Assembly: GCF_947172395.1 (NCBI RefSeq)
Contig: NC_069083.1
Span: 4,992,501-5,056,500 of the forward strand
DNA length: 64,000 bases
Direction of reading: 5' to 3'
Origin: Bicyclus anynana
Lineage: Eukaryota; Arthropoda; Insecta; Lepidoptera; Nymphalidae
The position numbers were made by a program, and so were the translations under genes. The notes beneath the pieces were generated by a model. It saw only the letters and a list, made by a program, of their open reading frames with translations. It searched no databases and had not been told where the DNA came from. Shown here piece by piece: positions 22,262-34,610 of this stretch (its first letter is position 1; every line of letters begins with the position of its first letter).

Positions 22262-22683
22262 GCTAACTATGGGCCTCATAAGAAGGCTCAGAGTCACACA
22301 GCGGGCGATGGAACGAGCTATGTTAGGAGTATCTCTGCGTGATCGAATCAGAAATGAGGAGATCCGCAGAAGAACCAAAGTCACCGACATAGCTCAACGA
22401 GTTGCGAAGCTGAAGTGGCAATGGGCGGGGCACATAGTACGAAGAGCCGATGGACGTTGGGGTCCCAAAGTGCTGGAATGGCGACCCCGTAATTCCAGCA
22501 CTTAAAAAATAGTAAGCGCAGTGTTGGCCGACCCCCCACCAGGTGGACTGACTACATCAAGCGAGTCGCAGGGATTCGCTGGATGCAGGTGGCTCAGTAT
22601 CGTGATGTTTGGAAATGCCTACAAAAGCTCTATGTCCTGCAGTGGACGTCCATCGGCTGATATGATGATGATGATGATGATAC
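22262..22683 (+). mobile_element. RTE-like LINE 3' end, best-preserved copy
   Basis: It encodes the C-terminal tail of a non-LTR polymerase: LRVTQRAMERAMLGVSLRDR, then IRNEEIRRRTKVTDIAQRV and KWQWAGHIVRRADGRWGPKV. This block is very common in lepidopteran LINE copies. About 25 bases of unrelated or rearranged text sit after GGCGACCCCG (near 22490). The copy then goes on in another frame to GGACGTCCATCGGCTGATATG and an ATG-repeat tail. It is 5'-truncated and dead. Confidence 0.85.
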
Positions 22684-22689
22684 CGAGGA

Positions 22690-23465
22690 CTATATGTTAC
22701 ATCGCATTATATTGTTCCTAGCTATATGCACCACATGGCGTGCAATCCATAGATGCAGAAATAAACTGCCTACACTAAGAATTTATTACAAACTTGTATT
22801 GGAGGAGGAATTTTCCATTTTACATTTTGTATGAATAATACCTACCCTAGTTGAAAACATTAAGCAAACTCAGATTAAAGATACGCCAACCACTGCTGCG
22901 AAGTATCGATACAGTTGTTAATCGCAGGAGAATCAATCAAGATTGATCAATCAAATCAATCAATCAATCATTGATTATTTGCTAGTTCCGTCGAGTATTA
23001 ATGAATGACATATAAAGAATTATGATTAATAATTGCAACATTGCATCGCAAAAGCATTGCATGTTCCAAAAATGCGAGTACCAAACAAGTTAGCCATTAA
23101 AGGTAAAAACGATTTAAAATTTAAGCAATAAATTCATCGACAACGCAATCTCCATAAGGTCTCAAAACAAGGAATTTGAAGGTTTACACTACTTTATTTA
23201 AATTGCAATAAATTATAGAATGAAATGGTCATATTTAAATATTTATTATTATAATCAAGACAGCTAAGACAGTAATAGCATAGTAATACTTGTATTCTGT
23301 GGTAATAGCTATGGATGATGTAGGTGAGCAGTCATATCTTAGATACATAGATAATTGTCAAAGAGTCATAATTATGTACCTTGCCGACGATTGACATAAG
23401 TCACACCTGAATATTCTATGATTAGCATTTTATATTATGCGTCGTACAATCTCTTGCTCTCTCGC
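22690..23465. other. Intergenic, AT-rich
   Basis: No supported gene. It holds a small run of AATCAATCAATCAATCA at about 22950-22970. Confidence 0.5.
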
Positions 23466-23469
23466 TACA

Positions 23470-23473
23470 GTCG

Positions 23474-23557
<84 letters not shown>

Positions 23558-23560
23558 TTT
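23470..23560 (+). repeat. (CT)n microsatellite
   Basis: An almost uninterrupted CT dinucleotide run of about 80 bases. Confidence 0.95.
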
Positions 23561-23564
23561 CGTA

Positions 23565-25675
23565 TATTTACTTTGATTGAACCTTGAGCGACCTACCTAT
23601 AGAAACACTGAATTCATACATAAATCACTTTTAGTGATATTTTAGTTATCGTCTCATATCCATGACATTCACAATTCACTTATCAATACTAATACTATAG
23701 TTTTAAACGTAACTTCGAACTTCCAATTTTCTGGTAATAACTGATAGTCTCCAATCTATAGATGCTACGTTTGAAGTTCTTTTTGGTCAATTTCTTGGCA
23801 AGAAATTCAATAACAGATAGGTCATAGAAACTGTCTTAGAAGATTTTTGTCGCCTCTAGCACAGAATACATAATAGTAAGTAGGTCCCTGTCAATTCTTC
23901 CAGAAGATCTTTGATGAATTGCTCTATGGTTATTCGGTTATTATCGAATAACTGTCTCGTACAGATTGCTTATGCATTGAAAAAAAAGACCGCCATTGCA
24001 CACTTTTGTTTCTTTTCTTTTAAATGTAATATTTTCAATTTAATGTGCAAAAAGAAATAAATAATTAAAACAAATAAAAATGGCCGCAAAGCATCGGCAT
24101 GAAAACTTTGATTATGTAATACAAATAAAAACATAACAAAACCTACTTTACTATTTTGTATGGAAAACGGTAATTTCATAGATAGCTGTAAAAACAAATT
24201 CAATAGCTTTACATCATCATTTCGTCGTAGGCTTAAACGCAATGACCGAAGATGTAATAACCGTCGTTTGTCTATACTTTAAACACGCATCAATAAATTA
24301 TCACAGATTAATCAATAATATATAGACGTAGCGTACGGAACATGACGGTGTCGTACCCGTCACGGATACGAAATTCAAAAACGAATACGTTCTCTTGTCA
24401 GTACGATACGAACCGTCGCATCAGTAACTTTCAATATTATTCAAGAAAAATGGCGTCATACGTTTTTAAATATTTTAAAAAAACTGTTCACAAAAACTAA
24501 AGAAATAAGATAGAGATATTTTTATTGGTTATTTTTGATTATTATATTAATTTACGTAATTGTTGTTAGTGTTAAATTTTGAAATACAAATTATGAAAAA
24601 AGTTTGTATATGCGGATGTCAAGGAGACGCGTGTCTTATGTTTTTTTTTACTCTGTGTAAATTATGCACAAATTAACAGCGTGCCAGGTATGTCAGAGTT
24701 TCCCAAGTTTGGAATGTTAAATAAGTCATGCGTCATTCGTTCAATCCAACACCTACACAATTACTTAACAGCGTTAGTCAATTCGAATGCTAAATTCGAT
24801 ACACGGATCCAGGATCTGATAGGGTCACAAAAACTACATTTTACAACTCAATGCATAGTTATTCCAAAAAGACTAATACATGCGTTATATAAAGACGTTC
24901 TCACAATATACAAAATAAAATATAAACCAATACAGGCGTTATAAATATAAAGACGTTCTCACAATATACAAAACAAAATGTAAAATAAAAAAAACTGACT
25001 GCCTAAAAAGTAATAAGATATTAGTACCCTATATGAATGACTCCCACACTGATGCGAATCTAATGGTGTGGAATAATAAATTTATCTCAAAACTCAATTA
25101 CCTACGTTGAAATCCGTTGACCAGTTTCAAACATGCCAAACACAAGGAATGAGACTCAAACATTTTATTTTAAGGTTCTTTTTTAATATTTATTCAATAG
25201 ATCATATTTTCAATGTAGATTCGTTCCGTATATAATTACAGAAAAGCAAAATTTCCTGTTCTCTCCAAATGTTGTATCCTTTTGTGGACGAGTCTTTATT
25301 GGGCGGATATATTGGCTTATCAATGCTTAAGCATTTTATAACGTTTTATAACAGTCGTCACTAAAACCTGTCTATTATAGCTTTTTAATATTTAAATATT
25401 GTACCATTAAAACAATAATTGGATGATTTCAACTCAACCAGTTGAATATCTAAATTCTAAGCTATCTTATGATGTCCGAAAATAATATTCACAAAAAGTC
25501 GTCGACTTTAAATTAATTTGCAACCATGTGTTTTATATCTACAACTACCGAATATATTACATATACTCTCTAAAAATAGGATTTAGAAGTAGATATATAC
25601 GTATATAGTTTCATATACAATTTTATCTATAAGTAGAGAATATAGGATTCTAAAATTCACCCTGTTCTGTTGTCA
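23565..25675. other. Intergenic, two unrecognised open frames
   Basis: An 87-aa plus-strand frame at 24681-24944 (MPGMSEFPKFGMLNKSCVIR at the start) and a minus-strand frame at 23970-24242 have no family signature, no signal peptide and no splice context. The AAAGACGTTCTCACAATATAC word repeats at about 24892 and 24950, which points to a local duplication. Probably not genes. Confidence 0.4.
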
Positions 25676-25685
25676 GTCTTGACTC

Positions 25686-25942
25686 ATCAACCCACATTCG
25701 GCTCACTGCTGAGCACGAGTCTCCTCTCAGAATGAGAGGGGTAAGGCCAATAGTCCACCACCAGAATTAAGATAATTGTCTGGTATGCAGGTTTCCTCAC
25801 GATGTTTTCCTTCACCGATTGAGACACGTGATATTAAAATGCACACAACTGAAAAGTTGGAGGTGCATGCCCCGGACCGGATTCGAACCCACACCCTCCG
25901 GAATCGGAGGCAGAGATCATATCCGCTGGGCTATAACGGATT
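25686..25942 (-). mobile_element. SINE-1, near full length with a small deletion
   Basis: GGCTCACTGCTGAGCACG, CTCAGAATGAGAGGGG, CACGTGATATTA, CCCGGACCGGATTCGAACCC (box B inverted) and ATATCCGCTGGGCTAT (box A inverted). Confidence 0.85.
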
Positions 25943-26109
25943 AATACATAACAGTCTTTAGAGAAAATGAATTAAACAGTACGTAATATTAAGATATACA
26001 ACAGAAATGATAAAAACCTATTCTCTTCAATTATGTTAGCCATCTACCTTTTAAGTATGTGGTAAGTAAATATGAGATGAATAATATACATACCTACACA
26101 TATACATAA

Positions 26110-26451
26110 CCTTAGATAACAAACATTGTTTAGCATTTCAACGTGTTCGGACTCCTTACGATGTTTAAAGTGGGACAATTGAGTTTTCCCAACATCGCGG
26201 CCGATGTTTATCTCTTTTTCCGGTTACCTAAACGAGATGCGAACAATGATCCGTTAGCTACGAAAGGACACTGTTTATGTGACCGCGTAGAGGGGATGCT
26301 TGGCGGGTTGGACGTTGGCTGGGGTCTAGCGCAGTGGGTTTTCTGAAGGCTGTGCTGCGAGTCGCATGCCAACGACACTGACCTCGCGAGACCCTATTAT
26401 AATACTACAAACATTGACAACCTGCTATAGTACGAGTGTCTCACTGGTACC
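26110..26451 (+). promoter_or_regulatory. Unique, GC-richer region upstream of gene 2
   Basis: This stretch lacks the repeats common around it and is GC-richer. It ends with a TATTATAAT at about 26395, 57 bases before the ATG. That is a weak TATA-like element at an acceptable distance for a start site near 26425. Proximal promoter is an inference. Confidence 0.35.
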
Positions 26452-29400
26452 ATGTTGTTCATTTACACGTTATTAATCTCCCTAGTGAGTGTCGCGAAGT
26501 CAGCGCCGGCCAATGGCTTCGTATTCCCCGATGAAAGGAGGCAACAAAGAAAGTTGGAGCCGATTATCACACCGCCAGTTCTACCAGTTTTAGAGCATTT
26601 GGAACGTGACCCCAGCACTTTGTTGCCTGGTGAACGTGGTGCAGTGAATCAAGTGAAGCCTAGATTTGGTTTGGGGGGTGGTTTTAATGTGAAGCCCTCT
26701 GGTAATGGGGGGTTGACTGCGAGTATCAGCAGCAGTGCTAATGGTGCCGGTGCTAGTCATTCTGCTTCGCAATCCTTTTCGTTTGGATTCAATCAAGGAT
26801 TCAGTGCTTCACACTCGGCGAGCCAGGCTTCATCGTTTAATGGATTTGGAAAGTAAGTTACTTTAGCACCGTAGTATAATTTTTTCTGCTTAAGCTACTT
26901 CTTATCTTAGGATATTGTCGCATATCTTTGATGCTAAGGTTAGTCAGTTGATTAAGAGTGCGAGATATTCTTTTATTCGCTTTCGTAGCATTTTTAAATG
27001 ATTAACATTACCAATATTCCAATAATGGGCACGATAATTGCTTGTTTGGTGTTATTGTGATGTATTGAATTGTGCAATTTACTTGTTTTTTGGGATTCTA
27101 TAATCGGATTACTTTCATTGCCACTTAAGTTAGATTTTTTGTAAGCCGTCAATATAAATAGCCGACTTTGAATAAGTCGAATACAATTAAAGAGTTCGCC
27201 CTTGAGTGCCTATCTCGTGAGCCAATTGGTCCACATGTCTTTTATCGTCTCGAGATATTTCTTGACGAACTATGATATAGAGAGTTTTCTTTCTTTTAAG
27301 AAAATTTTAGTTAAAATTATTAGTTGTAAAAATAAGTAAAAATAAGGTATTACGACCCGTGTCTCAGAGAGCACCTTATGTAATTATCATTAACGTCTGA
27401 TATTATCATCCACCAACCCGTATTGGAGCAGCGCGGTGGGTCTAAGCTCCATATCCCCTCTTCTGTAAGGAGGGAAGCTTCGCCCTATAATGGGCCATTA
27501 AACGGGCAGATAGTGATGATGATTATTATTTTTCACTACTCTTGCTCAAAATCATTGTCATATGTCATATGTCACCACTCCACAGCGGGGCTTAGCAAGC
27601 ATTTGAGCCTCCAAGGGGAAAAGTAATTTTGTTTTTTTTTTTTTTTAATTTTTGTCTGCGAGTACGAGTACTAGCCTACTATAAAAAGAAAAAGGTTTAA
27701 TTCGTAAATAGTTTAGTCATACTAAAATAATGACTTCTGTAAAACAAAGGAGGTTTTATTCGTAAATAGAACCAGCATAGGCAGGTACGAGTACGTACAT
27801 GTGTAAGGTAAGGCCCTGATTGCTTGATGAAATTTTATAATTGGAACGAAATGCAGCGTTCTGCTTGCTTATCTGCGGAATACGCAATTTTTGTTCATTT
27901 GATTTTTATTGAGTTGCGAGCTGCGTCTGCAAAAAAAATTTTAACATTGAATATTGTACTAAATTATTTTATTTTCTCGCAGTCGTAGTGAAAAGTAGAC
28001 TGTAACACGCGGGGCCAAAATAAACTCTATTTCTATTTAGCGGCCCTCGCCTTACGGCTCGTCCTCCAGAAATACTTCGTAATATATATATAGCCTTTTT
28101 AGTTTCTTGTATATCAAACTCATCATCATCATTAACAGCCGATGGACGTCCACTGCTGGACAATTGGACTTCCATTGGATAGTCCTCATGCATGGACTTC
28201 CAAACAAAACAATCTCGAGCAGCGAGCATCCAGCTGCTTCCTGCGAGCCGCTTGATATCCTCGGTCCACCTAGTGGAGGGTCGACCAACAGAGCGCTTTC
28301 CGGTGCGGGGTCGCCATTCCAGCACCTTGGGACCCCAACGTCCATCGGCTCTTCGAACCATGTGGTCTGCCCATTGCCACTTCAGCTTCGCGACTCGCTA
28401 AGCTATATCAGTGACTTTGGTTCTTCTGCGGATCTCCCCATTTCTGATTCGAAATTAATTCTAATATTTTGTAATTTCAGTGGCTTCAGCGGTAGCCAAG
28501 CCAGCAGCCAAGCGGCTTCATTCAACGGTGCAGGTGCGACGGGCGCTGCGTCCTCTGCGTCTGCTCTAGGAGGCTTCAATGGCTTATCGGGCAGCCAGAG
28601 CGCCTCGTCTGCGTTTGGCTTTAACTCATTGAATGGCTTCGAAAATGACCCGGTAAGATTTTTATCAAAATATACGTCCACTTATTAATTAGAGGGATGA
28701 TGACTAGGTCAATAAGGTCAATGTTAAGTAATTTATACATAAAAAGCAAAGATTGTCTGGATATTTGCAAAATTTTAATTTTCAAAAAGTACTAAAAATT
28801 TTTTATCGTAATTAGATGAAAATTCATACAGTTTTAGCTTCCTTACATTAAATGTGACATTTTTTAATATATGAACTATAAAGATAAACGCACAAATAAC
28901 AAAGATATTAGTAATTTTGTTTGAACGCCCATACAAATCTAACGATCATTACATTGCCTATGACGTCATTTTTTCGAGCCATTTTGTATGGGGCGTTTTT
29001 CAGGGATCCGCGGCAGCGCCGCAAATCTGACTCTTTAAATCCCTGTAGCTCCGAAAGTAATGATCGCAGATACCCTGTTACTTTTACAAAATTGCTTTAC
29101 TATTAGTATACTCTTAATTTATATACAATTTAAAAAACTGTCATCATCCCTATTCTTTATGGGTTACTTGGAATAGGCGGGAAGAGTGACTTGAGTGGAA
29201 AAGGGGAGTGTTTGTTAACTGTCAACGAATCCTTTAACCCTACACACAACGTTCACAAGTGCGTGACTTCACTCAAGGTCATTCTCTGCCATTCTAGGGT
29301 CTTATTTTGATTTGTTAATTAAGTTGTCCTGACAAATGTTGTGAATTTGTTCGACATTAGTTTTCTTATTTTTGTAATCACTGCTGAGTCCGCTAAAATA

Positions 29401-31342
29401 TTCGACAGAGGAGTACCCTCTAGCAAGGCAGGTCTTTTAGAAGGTGATTGATCTGAGGTAGATACGCACAAATTGCGAGTATGCGTATTAGGTACACGTA
29501 TACTTATAACAGATCTAACTTCCCTATTACTATTTATCTTTTTCACCAACTTTCCAAAAATTAAATCACAATGTACTTAAATTTGAATGATACGGTGACA
29601 TAATACTTAAGTTTTATTGTATCAGCTGCCAAGGTACCTACTTGTATTTCTCTCACGAACATAACCTGTTAAAAAAAATATGCATAAAACATTATAAATT
29701 ATCTGGCATATCAAAACCAGAATAAATTAATTATATCATCGAATTTAATTATAGGTAGATAATATTAATTAATGAATATTTATGTGCAGCCCAATGTCAA
29801 AACGTTGGTATAATATAATGTCAAAATGTAATTAATTATCAAGTATAATGTATACGTATAAACCTAGATTTAAATCGTAAAGAAACCTAATCGTATGATA
29901 AATATTTAAAAATGAACCGTCCAAGTGCGTGTCAAGCCACGCGCAGTGTCGGGTTCCGCAGTCGTAGAGTACCTAACTTTTACGATGGTTCTGGAAATTC
30001 GGAAAAAGTTAAGCCGCCTGGGTGCTTTCATTAAATCTCTTTTTTAGATTTATAATTAAGTCTACAACTTTTATTTTACTTATTTAATATTATTTATTTA
30101 TTTATATGGCATTCATGTACCTATATCCTAATACATCGATAGTCTTACTGTTAATAGAATGGTTGTCACATGAGGCCCTGTCAGGGCATTGCTAATGCTT
30201 AATATAATTTATATACACTCAATATACTAAACAAAATTCAGATAAAGTTTAAATTAATTTGATTAGAAATATTACTAAAACTTTTTGAGTTATTGACCTC
30301 ACAAATGCTACAATAAAGATTATAAGTCTTAATTGATTTAAAGTTCAATGACACGGTAATTTAACCAGTAGTGACTGATATCTGTGATCCGGCAGTTTAT
30401 TATCTGAGCCAAAGTTAATGTGAAGGTCGCACTTTCATATCCTTGTTGAATCAGGATCCAATTCGGACTTTTACGTTCCACCTTTACCTTGTCTTTTACG
30501 GCAAATGTCACTGAAGATGATTTTTTTATTGAAGGTTGTTTATGCACTTTTTAAGACGGAAAGACATTATAATTATATAGATTTATTGTATCAAATCATT
30601 TTATATGAATACGAAATTACCTCAAAATTATATTTTACTGTTGTTTAATTAATACTCACGTGATTTAAAAGCTACGTTGTCCTTTGAGTTTCACTATTGA
30701 GTCATACGATATCCTGGTAATCCAGTCAGTATCGTGAAAACAAAGTAAGCTTGCTTCCACGATTGAGATTTTTTGTAAGGGACAAAAACTAACGCTTAAA
30801 CATGATGAAAATTAGCTTGATAGTAGTAGCTTCCCCTAATCCTGGATCTCTTCGAGAAAAAAATGCGTCCAGGTACTGGGATTCGCCTTCCGTACACGTA
30901 TGTAACATCAGTTTGCTGATGTTACGTCACGCTGGGGCAGATCCGTTCTGGAGTGGAGACCACGGACCAGCAAACGCATTGTAGAACGCCCTGTAGCCAG
31001 ATGATCCGACGACATTAAGAGGGCAGTGGGAAGTGGCCGGATGAGGATGGTGGAGCATCGTGCAGGCTTATGTCCAGCAGTGGACGGATACAGGCTCATG
31101 ATGATACCGTGCAGGTGTACACATTAAGTAAAAACTACCATTCTGTAGCTCAATTAACCTATGTGTTTCTATGATTCCAGGTGTCATTCGAAGGTGGTCT
31201 CCTGGACGTTAGACACCGTGGCGTGCCCGGTTTTTCGTTCCCTGACCTCGTCAGGAGACATAAGGCCCTGACTGCTGCCACGTTCAAGTCCTTACCATTT
31301 GACAACAACGATGACTTCTTAGCTACACTGGTTTCCTTTTAA
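26452..31342 (+). CDS. Gene 2: secreted Ser/Ala/Gly/Asn-rich protein, 244 aa
   Basis: Exons 26452-26852, 28481-28652 and 31181-31342 join in frame (phases 2 and 0; donors GTAAGT and GTAAGA, acceptors TTTCAG and TTCCAG). Residues 1-18 are a signal peptide (MLFIYTLLISLVSVAKSA). Residues 19-70 are basic and Pro-rich (ERRQQRKLEPI, PPVLPVLEHL). A low-complexity middle, about 71-188, repeats GFN, SxSxS and SQASS units (GLGGGFNVKPSGNGG, ASHSASQSFSFGF, GSQASSQAASFNG). The end, 192-244, is unlike the rest: VSFEGGLLDVRHRG, FPDLVRRHKAL, DNNDDFLATLVSF. The repetitive part resembles insect silk or glue proteins in composition only, and I do not recognise the family. FNVKPS (78-83) recurs in gene 3. ATG choice: first ATG before a good signal peptide. 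Confidence 0.82.
27412..27525 (+). mobile_element. LINE 3' end-like fragment (intron 1 of gene 2)
   Basis: TATTGGAGCAGCGCGGTGGG, then GGGAAGCTTCGCCCTATAATGGG and GATGATGAT. This is the pattern of another common lepidopteran retroelement 3' end. Confidence 0.45.
28119..28460 (-). mobile_element. RTE-like LINE 3' end against exon 2 of gene 2
   Basis: TCATCATCATTAACAGCCGATGG through CACTTCAGCTTCGCGACTCG to TTTGGTTCTTCTGCGGATC and TTTCTGATTCGAAATT. The copy ends about 20-25 bases before the acceptor of exon 2 (exon starts 28481), so it may form part of the branch-point region. Open frames on both strands here are remnants of it. Confidence 0.85.
28690..29150 (+). mobile_element. MITE, about 455 bp (copy 1; intron 2 of gene 2)
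   Basis: The ends GGGATGATGAC (about 28694) and GTCATCATCCC (about 29139) are an 11-bp inverted repeat. The inside has TGACGTCATTTTTTCGAGCC, ATTTTGTATGGGGCG and GGATCCGCGGCAGCGCCGC. A second copy with the same ends, inverted, is at 44866-45368. Confidence 0.8.
29155..31000. other. Intron 2 of gene 2, unassigned parts
   Basis: A dispersed repeat piece (AGGCAGGTC, TGATTGATCTGAGG) lies at about 29400-29470. The widespread CCGTCCAAGTGCGTGTCAAG motif lies at about 29918. A small hairpin GTAACATCAG/CTGATGTTAC is at about 30904-30927. The 69-aa minus-strand frame at 30338-30547 is not recognised. Confidence 0.45.
31000..31105 (+). mobile_element. LINE 3' end-like fragment, second family
   Basis: GTGGCCGGATGAGGATGGTGG, then TATGTCCAGCAGTGGACGG and CAGGCTCATGATGAT. 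This is the end of a retroelement related to, but distinct from, the RTE-like copies. Confidence 0.5.
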
Positions 31343-31525
31343 ACAATGTAGCTACATAGTAGGTTTAGTACGATCATACTTTAGTAAAATCCAAAGAAAA
31401 GCGCTGGACGCTATATGCAAAATAACAATTAGTTGCAACTCTAATCCTTTTGTAAGAATAGTAGAGCTCAATGAAACAGAGGTCCTCTAAGGAAATACCG
31501 CCATGCTTATTTTACTGCCAATCAA

Positions 31526-32062
31526 CAGTACTAGACTACAAGCCCTTGAACAAAAATTACCTGTGAAATTACCCAACGTGAATAACGCTTACAAGGCTTA
31601 CTATATCAGAAAATAACTCTGAACACTATGCCGTTATTTCTGAGCGGTACAGTGGTGAGTACGCGAATAAATGGAATTCCTCAGGTACAAATGATGAATT
31701 ACGACTAATTATAATTGTACGGCTTTGTTATAGTGTTAAAGATGATTTAAAATAAATGTCGAAAATCCTAGTGCTGTACTAAAATGGTGGTGCCAGAAGT
31801 CAAAACAAACTTTTAATTGTCGACAATTGCAGAAGTAAAACAGGTCATTTATTACTGTACGGCATTTGTGCAATTCGTTTTGTACACATATACAGATACT
31901 TTACCCAAAAACGCCGTACATTTTTCCACCGCAGGAGTCGAAATATAAGGGTCGCAAACCTTACCGTCGCGTACTCAACTGTACCGCTCAGAAATGGCAG
32001 CATAGTGGTCATTTCACATGTAATTTTTGTTCAAGGGCTTGTAGTCTATACCAGACAGTACC
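31526..32062. mobile_element. Inverted-repeat element just after gene 2, about 535 bp
   Basis: The left arm AGACTACAAGCCCTTGAAC (about 31533), ATTTCTGAGCGGTACAGT and GAGTACGCG (to 31664) is inverted in the right arm (about 31970-32050: CGCGTACTCAACTGTACCG, GTTCAAGGGCTTGTAGTCTA). Arms are about 100-130 bases. It starts about 185 bases after the stop of gene 2 and holds the first AATAAA downstream (31666-31671). Confidence 0.75.
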
Positions 32063-32065
32063 GTG

Positions 32066-33440
32066 ATTTGCTGTGAATGTTGTAATTACAGACAAAACAT
32101 TATTTAGACACATGGCACCATGGTCCACCATGGTTGATCAATCAGTAAACAAGTACCAATTAGTAATCAGTATGGGTATATTCAAGTGAATAGCCGATCT
32201 TCTAGGCAATGGCGTTCCATCATAGGCATCATTGCTTACTATCATGTATCAGGCATGATTGCAGTCGAGCGTAATAATAAAAAAAATCCAGTTTCACCTT
32301 ATTTGCTTACTCTATCAATTAGTATGACAAAGTAAGCTAATTACGTTACAATTACATACCAATACCAAGATGAATCATGTAAAGTAAGTCCCTACCTCCG
32401 TTCATGTGCACGAATGCTTAACTTTTATCTCTACCAAGTTAGCCCGCTTTAAATATTCTACACCAGGTGATATCGCAGTCAAGAGTTATCTTTTCATTGA
32501 ATAAAAAAAAATGTAAAAATGGCAGTGTATGAAAGATGTTCTCAAACTTTTAAGACAAGAGAACACAAAAAATAAGAGAACACTCATCAAATAATTTTTA
32601 TTTTATGGAATCTGTATCAATTGATTATAAAAAAACACTGTAATTTACATAAGATCAAAAACTTGTATTAGGAATATTTTTAAAACTGAAACACTACACT
32701 CCTTGATTGAATTTTTAATGTGAGTAACTGTGTAATTGTTTTTATTAATACTTAAAATTGAATGCATATGCTTCATACATTGGTAAATGTAGTAATCAGT
32801 ATGCATATTTCTGGGGTAGAATCAAAGTAATAATTTAAATATTTTTGCGGAACCCTAATACGGTGATTTTTGTATTGGACGAAATTATTAATATTAAAAT
32901 AGAAATTATTTCTTACACATGTAAGCAAAAAATAATAAAACGTATTATGCTGGATTATGTCACATATTGATTCACCGGATACGTCGATAGCTTCATAGTT
33001 TTTTCGTAATTAGTCAATATGGCTAATTATAAGATAAGCAAGCAATAACCAAGTTCCATTATTAATAGTTAGCTAGCGATCGGCAAATTGCAAAGTTTAC
33101 TCTAGCTTGCATTTTTCTATGCGAATATGCTCAGTTTTGAATCGCAATACTCGTGTTACCTTCTTGTATTTAGTAAAAAACACTAAGTACGAACATAATG
33201 CTCATTTTATGTCTATTTTATTTATTTTACCATTTAACGATTAGTTTTCTGTAAATTAATAGATTATGGTCAACATTTAACGTTATGGCGTAATATACGC
33301 TGTAACGAATCAATTTATTAACGAACTTTAACGACTGACGCACTATTTATTGATTAATATAGTTTTACTTTATGATATAATCAATATATTATTACAAAGT
33401 AAGTGTTCTTATTTTTATAGTACCCTAAAAGCACTGTCAC
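32066..33440. other. Intergenic, AT-rich, one SINE-3 scrap
   Basis: A small SINE-3 end (ACCAAGTTAGCCCGCTTTAA ... GAGTTATCTTTTCATTG) lies at about 32434-32505. Otherwise nothing is supported. Confidence 0.5.
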
Positions 33441-33444
33441 GAAG

Positions 33445-33684
33445 TAAAGGTAATGGGCAGGGCACATAGTTCTAAGAGCCGATGGACGTTATTGTACCAA
33501 GGTGCTGGAATGGCGATCCCGCACCGATAAGCGCAGTGTTGGTCGACCTCTAGACCACTAGATGAACCGCAGACAGCCGCTGGATGCTAGCGGCCTGAGA
33601 CCATGATGTTTAGAAGTCTATACAAGAGGCCTATGTCCAGCAGTGGACTTCCATCGGCTGAAAATGATGATGATGATGATGAAT
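33445..33684 (+). mobile_element. RTE-like LINE 3' end
   Basis: GGGCAGGGCACATAGTTCTAAG, GCGCAGTGTTGGTCGACC, GTCCAGCAGTGGACTTCC, then ATGATGATGATGATGA. Confidence 0.8.
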
Positions 33685-34015
33685 GCACTGTCTCCTATCT
33701 GCCTCCTTGATACAATGGTTAGCTGATGTTGCATCGGATGTGAGTTCCTGAATTCGAAGCTATGGCTTTGAAATACTGAAGTCACCCTTCTTCCAAAATA
33801 ATCTAACCAGGACAGTTATAAAGCTGGTAATGTTTTAACCATTGTGATTGGAAATGTTCTTGTTCTGTCATTCATTTATTTGACCTTTTATTTTAATTTT
33901 TAAAAATGTTAATAAAATATAAATACAAAACACTATCAATAAATTATAAAGAAAATAATCAACTCTCCCGCCGCGGGACATTTGAGTGCCCAAGCAATCT
34001 TTGGTCATGAAGGAA

Positions 34016-34127
34016 GCCTACACCAACGATATTTTATAATAGAGATAGGTAGGGTACTAGCGGACAAATGCCTCAGTTATGATGCGTTAGTGCCCTATCT
34101 CTATTATAAAATATCGTTGGTGCAGGC
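34016..34127. repeat. Long hairpin with about 36-bp arms
   Basis: The left arm (GCCTACACCAACGATATTTT..., about 34016-34053) pairs with the right arm (CCCTATCTCTATTAT ... CGTTGGTGCAGGC, about 34092-34127), with one or two mismatches around a loop of about 40 bases. It is non-coding. It could be a MITE or a hairpin-RNA locus. Confidence 0.8.
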
Positions 34128-34610
34128 TCTTTGATCGTGCATATTGTGATCTATTCAGGTTTAAGGTCAAGAAACAGTCAGTGGTCCGTTAAAGCAACAA
34201 AAACTTCGCATGCCAGTTAATATGAACCTGTTCTCACCAAGTTCACATCATATTGTTGCTTCACACATATCCAAATATAGTGATAGCAATCCACGTTTGC
34301 TTGTCATGTTGTAAGACAGACAAGTTTGATGTTCTAACCAGACGCATTGTCAGGTCAGTGCCCGGTCAGAGATGAAGAAAAAAATGGCAAGCAATTAAAT
34401 CTCACTGATTTTTAAAGTGGTGTGAAATTATTCAGGGTACTCGGGAGTATTTTCCATAACTCTAGGGTTATATTCTTTAAGGAAAATTAATTAAAAATGT
34501 ATGAGGAACATGTGTTCTAAAATGAATATTTTCGGAGTAAGCAAAAGAAATATTTCTTTTGTAAATAGATCCCTTATATGGCATCCTTATATTATGACCT
34601 AGTCTAACTT

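Noticed and set aside
22269..22721. Open frames with RRLRVTQRAMERAM and GHIVRRADGRWGPKV as host genes
   Set aside because: The same C-terminal block occurs in ten truncated copies in this window with microsatellite tails, so it is LINE sequence.
26143..26346. 67-aa open frame upstream of gene 2
   Set aside because: No signal peptide or splice context; it lies where the promoter of gene 2 is expected.
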